64,000 nucleotides of DNA. Source: Progne subis subis (lineage: Eukaryota; Chordata; Aves; Passeriformes; Hirundinidae). The translations under genes and the position numbers were made by a program. Under the pieces are notes generated by a model that was given only the letters and a program-made list of their open reading frames with translations, was not told where the DNA came from and did no database searches. The stretch lies in assembly GCA_022316685.1 (NCBI GenBank), contig JAKJHU010000023.1:7861192-7925191 (forward strand), read 5' to 3'. Numbering within the stretch: position 1 is the first letter of the stretch; each line of letters opens with the position of its first letter. Below, piece by piece: positions 54,805-64,000 of this stretch.

Positions 54805-55959
54805 ATGAGGGAGCTGCATCTCAGGCGCAGAGTGTCACAAATAAGGGAAGTGATGGAATTCATTAATTTTTCTCCTGCTGTGTGTAAATGTACATCATTG
54901 TGAATTGCTAATGCACAGTGTGAAACATCCAGGGAAATTTAAATTAGTGGAGTAAGAATAACTTGAAAAAACGTGGTGATGTTTTTAATACGCTTTTTTC
55001 CTGAATCTCATCTAATTTGCACCTAGTCAGTGCAGGGCTAATGCCGGTAGGACAAACATCCTACAATATCCACCAATTTGAGAGGATAGCCTCTGTCAGG
55101 AAGCCGCATCTGTCTTTAATCTGAATAGCTTCCTTCCCTGCATCCCCAAGACTTTGGAGACAAGATCTCAAGACTCCAGTTTCTCCAGTGTGACAGACAG
55201 TTTTATGCCTGTAATCCTTTCCTCTGAATGAAGCAAGATAAACCTCTTCCACTTGAGCACCCTTTCTAAGTCTCCTGATCATTTCCCTCGCAAACAGCCT
55301 CAGAATTAAGAATGGCATAATTGTGGCTTTTCCAGTGTGGCATGAGTTTATGGAAGGCTTTGATGTTTCTCTTTGTTTTGTTTTGCTGGGGTTTTTTTCT
55401 TTTCTTTTCTTTTTTTTTCCCCTTTTCCATTTTTTCTTCTTTTTAGTTTAAAGTCGCACTGGTCTCATGTAATTAGGGGTTGGGCTGCTTGGAAATCTCC
55501 CTGCAGACAATTCCCAGGTTAATGCTGTCAATTGGAAGCTCTGAGGTGCTGCAGGGAGTAGGTGCATCCTGCATGGAAATGACTCCATGGCCATTGAAAC
55601 TGAAAACAGAGGTAGGCAGCCTCTGGAGGGGAAAGCCCTGCCTTACCCCAGGCACTGGCTGTGGTTTTCCTTGTGCCTGTGCTGCTGGCTTTGCTACCAG
55701 CCACATGTCAGCATCTGACCAATAGCTTAAGAAAGTGGCAGTAGCTTCAGCATCCCATGGCCACAGACAGGCTCCCTGAGGAGCACTGCTGCCATGCGAG
55801 CAGACAGGATCAGAGCAATTCTGGCTTGCCAGGTAGAGGGGAAAAGAGCAGATAGGCCTGTAAAAAGAAGTACTTTCTGAGCTATATAGAAGCCTGTTTC
55901 TGTGAGCCTCCCCTCTACTCTTTCAAAACATAACTGTGCCATTTGTATAGGATTTTGGG

Positions 55960-56141
55960 ATGGTGGTTTTTTGGTTTTGTTGGGGCTTTTTTGTTCTTGT
56001 TTTTTTTTGGGGGGGGAGGGTGTTGGGTTTTTTTGTTTGTTTGTTTTGGGGTTTTTTGGGGTTTTTTTTTGTTTTGTTGTTTTTGTTGGTGGGTTTTGTT
56101 TGTTTTGGTGTTTTTGTGGGTTTGTTTTTTTTTTTTTTGGT
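55960..56141 (+). repeat. G/T-rich low-complexity block
   Basis: About 180 bases almost wholly G and T on the plus strand, with many T-runs and repeated G-runs of three or more, including a run of eight G followed by AGGG. It creates several spurious open frames on both strands. Confidence 0.9.
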
Positions 56142-59100
56142 AACAATAGTGTGTGGTGCTTTTGAGAGTGAGGTTTTCATTTCCAGCAGAAGTAATGTCC
56201 TGTCTCTTGCCTGATGGTCCCAGAAGGTCTGAGCTCCAAAGGCTGTGATCCCCTGCCTGCTGTCCCTCTACACAGTCACTGCTGCTGTAGCAGCATCTGG
56301 GAACTGGCTTCAGAGAGTGTAGGTGTGGGAGGCCTTGGTGTGAGACGATTTAATGTTTTTTTCAGAGACCAGAGGAGTTTGGTAGCCCAGAGAACCAGGA
56401 GCTCTGTGTTAACCACCATGGGAACCGTGAGCCTGTGCAGGGGCCAGTATAAAGTGACAGTTCAGGTACAATTAGCACTTGGGTGTGGAAGTTATTTTAT
56501 TGGCGTGGTGCCTGTTTTGTAAGGATTTGCCTTTGTTATTGTTTGGTTTGGGTTTTTTAACTTTTCATATGTATTGTGAGAGCTCACTTGGCTTGTTTCC
56601 CGGTAAAAGGAAGTAAAATCTTTTGTCTAGTTTAAGCAGATGTGACAGTGCAGAGCATAAGAGCCAGGTCATGGGTTTTTTTTCTACCCGGTATCATACA
56701 AAAAGTAATAACAGTTATTTTTGCTTTTCTTGTTGAATTCTAGATTGAGAGAGATGCAAGATGGTTTTTTGCTCAGACCTCTGTTTTTTTTTTTCTTTTT
56801 CTTAACCTACCATGTAGATTTGTTTTCAGAAACAAGAAGGCTGATGTTGGTTTTCCATGCAGCTACAATGAAGTCTATAGCAGTGAAATGCATGGCCTAA
56901 CATACCTGGACACCCCTTAACACTTCTTTGTTTTTAAATGGGAGTGTCACTGGTGCCTTTAATATCAAATCCACAGTATGACCTAGGGTATGGTATACTC
57001 AGGATGATCACAATGAATTGCCACATGGAATGCAGGCAAATGGAAAGTATTTATGTGGTCATTTGAAGAGTTTAGGTATCTGGTGGTGAAGGGTGGTACT
57101 CAAACACAAGGCCAGTGGAAGGCAAACGTTATTTGCAGGGTCAGGCACAGCTGCACCTTGCTGCTGTGTTACTGCTCAGAGTGAAGAACCATTGCAACTC
57201 AAGAGTTGCCTGTGTTGTTGCAGTGCAAGCCCTGTTATGCAAATAAGGTTTCACACAGACCCCTGTGCTTTGCTGAGGATCCCCTGTGTGTGTGAGGCTG
57301 CTGCAAAGCAGAGCTGGTGCTGGCAGTGGCCAGGATGTGCTCCCAGATAAAATACAGGACGAGTTTGCAGTTTGTGCAGGGCTGAGCTGATTGGCAGAGG
57401 CTCTCCTTGGCTGTGCAGCCTCCCTGGGGAGCCAGCAGAGGATGACACTGCAAGCTCCCAGTCCCTAGAAAATCATTTATGGAAAGAAGGCAAAGGTGCA
57501 CAGGCCCGTCCTGTGCCTCAGAAACAAGGGCATTGGTGAACTAAAATACTCACCTGAGAACTGCTCATGCCAGCCTGATGGGCCCTGCTGCCCCAGCAGT
57601 TTGCAGCTGTGGGGTCAGGAGCACCTACACAGTGCTGAAGGCCACCAGGTGTGCCTGGAGACAGGCAAGGGGCTGGGGGGAGGAACTACCAGAGTAAGGA
57701 TCTGTGTCCAGCTCAGGGCCCACACCACATGCTGGCCCCAGCCCTGCTCCCCCAGGCCATGTCCCCCCTGCTCAAGCTGTTGCCTTCTCCCTGCTGCAGA
57801 CAGGGACGCAGATTTGTCAAACCAAACAGATCAAAAGCACCATTGATCTCCAGCTGCTGGTCCCACAGGTAACTGTGAAAACTGAATGGGTGGAGTACAA
57901 AGTTTGTCTGGCTTCTCTCCTGGTAATTATAGTTTCCTTTCCTGGGGAAAGAGTCCTGTTTGTTCCTGGAAGGTGCAGGTGAGCCACACAGTCCTTAGCT
58001 GCCCTGCAAAGGGGCAGCCACTGTCTGTGGGGTAGTGGAACAGCTGGCCTGCCCCATGTGGGAATGTGTCACCCCTCTGGCAGTAGCCAGGGCCTTGGGT
58101 GAAGTGGGAGCTTGAGTCAGTCCAAGTCCAACCTCGGGTGCTTTCTGGAGTGGTCGGCAGTAGGAGCAGAGTTGCCCAGAAAGCAGGAGAGAGATGCTGT
58201 AGCTGTAGGGTGAGAGCTTGGCACTCGTCTGCAGGCTGATTCAGGTGCTGCTTAAAGGACCACTCGCATCTGGAGTATTCAGTAGCTGCTGCATAGAATC
58301 ATGACTGGAAAAGGGATTGAGGATTGCGATTATAGAAGAGCTTCAGCTCAAGCAGTTTGGATTTAAGTACAAGCAGCAGGACTTTTTCCCACTCCCAGTT
58401 TCAGTCTCAAGTGGCATTTATTCCCAGTGTTGGATGTTTCACAGTTACTCCCCCCTTTGGTCAGGGGGCTCTTTGTGCCACCAGCAGCTGACAGGACAGT
58501 GCTTGCTTTTGGCTCAATGAATCGGCTCCTCTCACATCTCAGTCCTGCATCCCCAAAGGGCTCTCACTGCCTGCCAAGCCAAGCTGTGCTGTGACTGTAC
58601 CTTGGCATCCCCTCTCGGGAAGTGATCCCTTGAGGCCAGTCCCCTTCCTGCCAGGTTCAGGAATGTGTCCTTAGTGGGGGACATCCACACTGGAGGCTGC
58701 TAGCCATCCTTCAGAGCTCCCATGCCTCGTACAGCCTGGCTTTGTCCTCTCTCCTGGGGCAGGTGGCAAAGGGGGACTCCAGAGCGGCAGGGTCCAGTTC
58801 CACCTTGTCGCTTCACACCCAGCACGTGAAGCCAACAGTGGGATGCAAGATCCCATCACACAGTGGTGTTTCTAAGTGGAGCCTTTTCGTCACTCCACTG
58901 GAATAAGATGGGACTGATCATCACAGTGCATAGATCAGAATAACTGCATGCTAAAAGTACACATTATGTATTACCAATGCCATTAACATTTTACTGTAAA
59001 TTTTGTTTGTACTATTAAAGATTTTTCTTTCCCCTCCCCCAAGGCAGTAGAAATAAGTGTGTCCATGTTTGTTCATTCATCTGTTAAGTTACAAAATACT

Positions 59101-59854
59101 TCTGGAAAAGTGTTCTGCATTTAATAGTAGAAAATAAGATTTAAGAGAGACAACACTGCCTTAAACATTCTGGGATGATAAACTTGGATGGATGCTTTTT
59201 TTGTACTTTCAATACTTCTATTAGATGAAACTGAGCTGCTTTACTTAGCTCATCTTCAGCTATTAAAATTTAAAGAGGGACTAGACTGGAACTTTTTCCT
59301 ACCCAAAAAGCACTTTATGTGCTTTGGATTTACTGAGGCTGAATGAGGTAATACAGTTACCAAAAAGCTCCTGACCTGATGTTGCTTTCAGAGTGTAAGA
59401 TGCAGGAGAAATAGGTGCAGATCTCCTCACTTCACCCCTTGGGAACTGACAGGGTGGGGCTGGCAGGAATGGGAATACTGACTTGCAGTCAGGGAAAGGA
59501 GACAGGAACATGAGTACAAGAGTCTTCCATCTTGCTGCCTTCCAAAAACTCTGTTTCAGAATTTCTCAGTTTCCTTTTCTTGGTAAAGAATTTACGTTTA
59601 AGTATATGCAAGAATATTTAGATTTGGTAGTATCAAAATATGTTTACCCTTGTGTTCGTACTCATCTCTGTTTTTAAGAAACCCAGTCCATCTTCAAGGA
59701 ATAGTGTTCTGTGGTGACTGGGGCAGGTACCAAAACACAGGCAAAGAGATACCCCACTTAGGCATTGCTTAGAATGCTAAAGCTTTATTCTGTGATTTGT
59801 CATGTGCTGCATTAACATGCTGTGGATTTAGCCTTCATTAAGGTGACGAGTTAT

Positions 59855-60175
59855 TATGGAATCGCTGAATCCCAGAATGGGTAATGGTGGAACAGACCAC
59901 AATCAATCATCTGGTCCAACCTCCCTGCTCAGACAGGGTCATCCCATAATGCATAGCACAGGACTATATCCAGATGGTTCTTGAATATCTCCAGTGAGAG
60001 AAACTCCACACCCTCTCTGGGCATTCTGTTCTGGTGCTCAGTCGCTGTGCAGGAAAGTTCTTCCTCATTTTCAGGTGGGACTTCCTGTGTGTCACTTTCT
60101 GCTCATTGCCTCTTGTCCTATTGCTCAGCACCACTGTGAAGAGCCTGGCTGCATCTCAGAAACAGTTATGATTGT
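59855..60175 (-). mobile_element. CR1 LINE 3' fragment (about 320 bp)
   Basis: In antisense order: tggaatcgctgaatcccaga, atcatctggtccaacctccc, tgctcagacagggtcatccc, gaatatctccagtgagagaa, actccacaccctctctgggc, aagttcttcctcattttcag, cattgcctcttgtcctattg and ctcagcaccactgtgaagag. This tracks the avian CR1 3' end through more than 300 bp and is 5'-truncated. Confidence 0.88.
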
Positions 60176-60795
60176 TTCATAGCTCCAACTCCCAACAAAT
60201 GTGGGGAAAAGTAACCAGAGATAAGAGGCAAGCTAGAGCAAGTGTAAATACCTTCCAACCAAGATCCTCTAAGTTGTGCCTGTAAACTTTTGGAAGGGTA
60301 AGAACTTGACCTGGAATGATTTAATTCCTCTGCATCATACAAAGAGCAAGATTAAACACAGGACTACCATTTTAACCATTCTTCCCTGTTTTCTTCTCCT
60401 GCAATGGAGACCCCACAGCCAGCCTCCCTTGTGCCTGTTCCATCAGGGTGGGTCTGATATGTTCCTTATGCCTATCTCAGCTGTCACCAAGGACTGCTCA
60501 CAGACATGTACCGAACTCTCTCTTCCTACACAGCTGTAGGCATGACCTTGGCAATGTTCAGGGATCAGATTGATGGGGGAGGAGGGGGTGAATTGTAAGG
60601 TCCTGGCAGTGTGTGGCGGTGACACAGGAATACTGTAAGTGTGGGTTTTCATCTCCTCTGTCCCATTATTAGCAGGAACAGATCATCCAGGAAGGGGCTA
60701 AATAAGGGCTTGCACAGTGACCCTATCAAGCAGCCCTTTATGACTAATGACAGCAAGCTGAGCTTCCAAGACAACCCACAAGAAGTTCTGCCTTT

Positions 60796-60989
60796 TCATG
60801 AGGTTGCCTTTTTCTCCAGTCTGTGGACAACATGAAAGGCCTCTAAAAATTCATTGAAGTCAATGTGGCCATCTTTGTTGTAGTCTATGCTGAGGACTAA
60901 CTTGTCAATGGAGTCATCCTGTACATCAATGCCCAGGTGAGAAGTAAAGAGTCTCCATGTCTGGCTGAATTCCTCAAGAGAAATCAAAC
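60796..60989 (-). CDS. PPEF1: PPEF1 last coding exon with stop
   Basis: A 194-bp exon encodes the rest of EF-hand 2 (GLISLEEFSQTWRLFTSHLG) and EF-hand 3 (SIDYNKDGHIDFNEFLEAF), ending KKATS and TGA (60796-60798 on the plus strand as TCA). A minus-strand AATAAA lies about 1 kb downstream at 59784-59789 and an ATTAAA at 60320-60325; either could end the mRNA. Confidence 0.95.
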
Positions 60990-63600
60990 CTAAAGGAGAC
61001 AAACAAGATTGCTTTTTGCAGTGTTGTTTCCTCTTCCTGCATAAACACACACATGCATACTCCTGCACTGCAACGAAGTTACCTGCCTACCATGGGGTTA
61101 GTGCCTTCATGATTGAAAGCACATTTTTACTTTAGGTAATGATTGAATGTTTTTGACAGTGGAATTGAGAAAGCAGTAAAGAGTAAGAGAGATGAAGGGA
61201 AAAAAAACAAAAGACCCTAAAAGAGTGAAGCCAATACTGGAGCTGGAGTGTGTGAAAATTCTTCTTGTTAAGCTCTGTGCAGTGTCTCTTATATGGTTGC
61301 AGCCTGACTGCTCAAAATAATTTCCACTAAACTGGAGAAATGACATCACCTCTGGTTCCTCTGTATTTAGAAGCCTTAAGGAGGAAACACAGTGGTGAAA
61401 AGATAACTAGTATAGGCTCCCTAGAGCTGACACAGTGAAGTTACCTCCTGGACTTACCTGAGTGATCTTTGTCAATGATGTTAAAGATGATCTCCAGATC
61501 CTTTCTGTATCTGCACAGTGTTTCCGCCAAAGCTGGCTGAGCCTGAAATCACATACAAGAAGATATTTAGACCTTGGTTTGAGTTAATTTAACAAGCAGA
61601 ATATGTACTATCCAATTTCCATTTCCCCAGTTTAATTTGTCAAATGTTAAAAAAACCCCAAAACTTTATGCTTGAGTTCTCTGGAATGACATTTCTGCGT
61701 CTTGCCCTGAGGAATAATCAGATAAAACCTGTCACTTTCAGATGGCAGGGCAAGGGGGAAAGGAGCCCCTCACACCTCCTACCTTCAGTAATTATTTGTG
61801 GAAATAGTGTTGGATAATCTAGGGAAGATAGCGCAGACCGTGCACTCATACAAAGCACTCACTGTACAGATGTGAATGGATCCTGCTGTTTAGGAAAGTT
61901 ACGGTGATAACTCCATACCAAAGCACTGTGCAGCCATCTGGTAACAATGACCTCAGATACCATTATAAACATCTAAAAGTCCACCAATGAATGTGACTTC
62001 CTCCCACAGGGGCCTTAACTGCCTCTGGAGCTTGTTTGAAAAGCTCGTTTCCGAGACTAAGGGTTGAGTGCTCTGGGCAGGATTTGTCACATCTCCTCAG
62101 CTCCGTTATCTAAACGCCCTCGAGAGCCAAGAGAAAGTAAAAGCAGTTCTAGCATGTGATTCATCCAACCTATTTTAAGCATCTACCTTAGCAGGGAATG
62201 ATGATTCGTACACTAGCAGTGCATATTTTCCTCCAGTGACTATAAAAGGAAGCTCAGCAACTAGTTCAGCTGTAGATGTCTACTTGATGGGCCAAACCAC
62301 TGTCTTGTGCTTCAATTTGCATCAAAAGTTGTTCCTCCAAGAATTGCAAGGTGTTTTCCTCTTTACCTCTTTTATAGGTTGGCCCATTTTCAAATCATAG
62401 AAACAGGACATGAAGTCAACTTCTCCCTCTCGGTTCATCTGTGCTAACTGAGACCGCAGCATTCTCCAGGGCAGTTCCAGGTGCAGGACAGACTCCATCG
62501 CTGCAGCCCAGTCATTGACAGAAATCCTGCCTGCCAGAAGGGGTCAGCTCACGGTTAGAAGTTCAGCACACAGCACACATCAGTCACCAGCACAAAGGGT
62601 TACGAAACACAAGGATTTTCTCTGAACCCTGCGATAAAAGCCCTCATAACAAAGGAGCAGTGGGGTTGGACTAGGCATTTCCACGGGTCCCCTCCAGCCA
62701 CAAAGTTGTGATGCTGTTGTGATGTTCAGCCTGTTTTAACACCTTTTGAGAAAGCTAGATTTTGCCATGAAGAGTTTTATGCCACTTCAGGTTTCAGCTG
62801 AGCTGCAATTAGTGACATGTGGCTGAAAAGTCAACCAGACAGAAATATGTGGAACAGTTGTTCAGTGGCCAGAGAAACAATATCATGTTTATTGAGTGCC
62901 TTTGTAAGGTCACAGGTAAGTGAGAAGCCATCACAAGGAAAAGTTGTATTTGTGGCAGCAATCAACTTCTTGCTTCTACATAAACATTCATCTGTTAACT
63001 TAGCACTGACTTTTATTCAGCTGAGGGGTGAGTGTGTGCCTGCTGGAGGCATAGGTAGGCAACCTTCCTCAGATACCTCCCAGACTCAGAAGGAGACCCA
63101 TCCCTCCCTCACCTGCGACCCCAGTTCCCCGTCTGACACATTCTTAAGACACTCCTACATGAAGGTGGTGGTGACCATTGAGCTTCTGGAACTGGATTTG
63201 CCTGCCCAAACTCTCGACCCAACAGCGAACATCATTTCTCTATTTGCCCATGTCTTTCAGTTTTCCTTTTCCTACTTCAAGCTTCTTCCCCTCAAGTTGT
63301 TTGGGGCTAAGCCCCTCCCAACACCAATCCTCCTGTGGGATCATGAAGAACAAGGTCAGTCAGCCGCTGTTGCCCTCAGCCTGATACAGGCAGGAAGGCA
63401 GGACTCATCTCCATGGGGTTTGTCCCCTCTGCCCCCCACACACACGGATGCTGTTTTCCCCATGGTGGCAACTGGACAGAGAGGAAGTGGTACCTGTGCC
63501 ATTTACATCGTATTGTGCAAAAGCGCTGGTGAGTTCAGACCTGTGAGCATAAATCTTCTCTCGTAAGGACTTTAAGGCAGATGATTCAATTGTACCTACC
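60796..63600 (-). CDS. PPEF1: PPEF1, serine/threonine phosphatase with EF-hands, C-terminal part (4 coding exons)
   Basis: This is a PPP-family phosphatase (relative of Drosophila RdgC) with a C-terminal EF-hand region, expressed in sensory neurons in mammals. On the minus strand four exons (63600-63494, 62530-62367, 61542-61458, 60989-60796) join in phase to about 183 residues plus TGA. They encode the linker SSALKSLREKIYAHRSEL, a degenerate EF loop DVNGTGRISVND (position 12 is Asp), the segment NDWAAAMESVLHLELPWRML, and two canonical EF loops, DKDHSGLISLEE and DYNKDGHIDFNE, ending FLEAFHVVHRLEKKATS. The catalytic phosphatase exons must lie beyond the right edge. PPEF1 is preferred over PPEF2 because of the PHKA2 neighbour. 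The gene converges on PHKA2. Confidence 0.93.
61458..61542 (-). CDS. PPEF1: PPEF1 coding exon (EF-hand 2 first half)
   Basis: An 85-bp exon encodes AQPALAETLCRYRKDLEIIF and NIIDKDHS plus one base, closed by gtaagt. The intron splits the Ca-binding loop, as in the family. Confidence 0.94.
62367..62530 (-). CDS. PPEF1: PPEF1 coding exon (EF-hand 1 remainder and linker)
   Basis: A 164-bp exon encodes RISVNDWAAAMESVLHLELP to FYDLKMGQPIKE and ends in phase 0 at gtaaag. An alternative acceptor four bases downstream (gcag repeated) is rejected because only the first keeps the frame with the preceding exon. Confidence 0.92.
62652..62727 (+). mobile_element. CR1 LINE 3' tail remnant
   Basis: The segments gtggggttggactaggc, then gggtcccctccagcca and tgtgatgctgttgtgatg resemble the end of CR1 (ggggttggactagatgatc, gtcccttccaacc, then tgtgattctgtga), but they are diverged. 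Confidence 0.55.
63494..63600 (-). CDS. PPEF1: PPEF1 coding exon (linker and first EF-hand loop start)
   Basis: A 107-bp exon after a strong T-rich tract and cctcctag encodes VGTIESSALKSLREKIYAHR and SELTSAFAQYDVNGT plus one base. The donor is gtacca. Its last G joins GC of the next exon to complete the EF-loop Gly. Confidence 0.88.
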
Positions 63601-64000
63601 CTAGGAGGAAAAAAAAAAAAAAATCAGCAGATTATTAAAGGATTAAAATCCTCTAGCATTTTATGCTTTTCAACACTCATTATAAAATTCTTATATCCTT
63701 TAACATGTAGTATGTTTAGGGTCTAGTATGTTTAAGTAGGATGAGCCAAAACACACTAGAACATTTAAGACAACAACCCCAAACCAAACAAAACCAGCAA
63801 TGCTCCATAAGAATAATCTGAGTTTATAAAATAATTGAGTTTATGCAGGTAATTCTAAGCTGCTTTCCTTTAGTAATCTGACCACACTAATAGGCCTGGC
63901 AAAGCTGTCATGATAAACTTTTGAGACTCAATTCATAACAGGATTTTTCCAGATTAACACTGCAGCCTTAAAGCAGACAGGTGCAGGCCATTTATGAGTC
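63601..64000. other. PPEF1 upstream intron to window edge
   Basis: It holds an A-run at 63609-63623 (the T-tract of the PPEF1 acceptor) and AT-rich sequence. No further minus-strand exon could be recognised before the edge. Confidence 0.55.

Larger units (their letters stand above)
54483..60795. other. Convergent intergenic region between PHKA2 and PPEF1
   Basis: About 6.3 kb including both 3' UTRs. It contains a pyrimidine-rich block (55390-55446), a G/T-rich low-complexity block (55960-56141), GC-richer sequence at about 57,100-58,900 with several short open frames, and a CR1 element at 59,855-60,175. No gene was recognised. Confidence 0.6.
60990..63493. other. PPEF1 introns
   Basis: The gaps between the four PPEF1 exons (60990-61457, 61543-62366, 62531-63493) show no further exon. 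A CR1 tail lies at about 62,655-62,725. A 249-codon plus-strand open frame across 62817-63566 is treated as spurious. Confidence 0.6.

Noticed and set aside
55727..56214. Lys/Pro-rich minus-strand and Phe/Gly/Val-rich plus-strand open frames
   Set aside because: They arise from the G/T-rich low-complexity block.
57093..57982. A possible small gene in the GC-richer intergenic stretch
   Set aside because: The open frames are short, occur in competing phases and match nothing I recognise. Only the 69-bp exon-like segment was kept, as a low-interest observation.
62817..63566. A 249-codon plus-strand open frame
   Set aside because: Its 3' part lies antisense to a well-supported PPEF1 exon (63494-63600), its protein resembles no family I know, and its composition is unremarkable. 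Treated as chance.

Overview
The window is vertebrate nuclear DNA, almost certainly from a bird. It has split genes with GT-AG introns. It also carries several decayed CR1 LINE fragments and one LTR of a family I know from avian genomes. The gene order ADGRG2 - PHKA2 - PPEF1 matches the block on human Xp22, which lies on an autosome in birds. Protein identities come from reading the exon translations against my memory of the families; no search was run. The exact species is not determined.

Layout: (1) 1-11.9 kb (+) holds the 3' half of ADGRG2, an adhesion G-protein-coupled receptor. Eleven coding exons encode the last ~543 residues: the end of the GAIN domain, the autoproteolysis site, seven membrane helices and the cytoplasmic tail, followed by a 3' UTR with a good poly(A) signal. 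(2) 11.9-14.25 kb is an intergenic gap. (3) 14.25-54.5 kb (+) holds what appears to be the entire coding sequence of PHKA2, the liver-type alpha regulatory subunit of phosphorylase kinase. It starts in a CpG island with a GC-box array and has 32 coding exons that join in frame to 1221 residues, ending in a CaaX box. (4) 54.5-60.8 kb is a convergent intergenic region with a CR1 element and a G/T-rich low-complexity block. (5) 60.8-64 kb (-) holds the last four coding exons found for PPEF1, a calmodulin/EF-hand serine/threonine phosphatase; the catalytic part lies beyond the right edge.

ADGRG2 and PHKA2 are head-to-tail; PHKA2 and PPEF1 are tail-to-tail. The three genes do not form a pathway; they are neighbours through conserved synteny. 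I found no RNA gene, CRISPR array or new multi-gene system. The points most worth checking are a short exon apparently missing from the PHKA2 phosphorylation loop, an LTR inside a PHKA2 intron, a perfect AT-rich inverted repeat just downstream of PHKA2 exon 1, and two unassigned exon-like segments.
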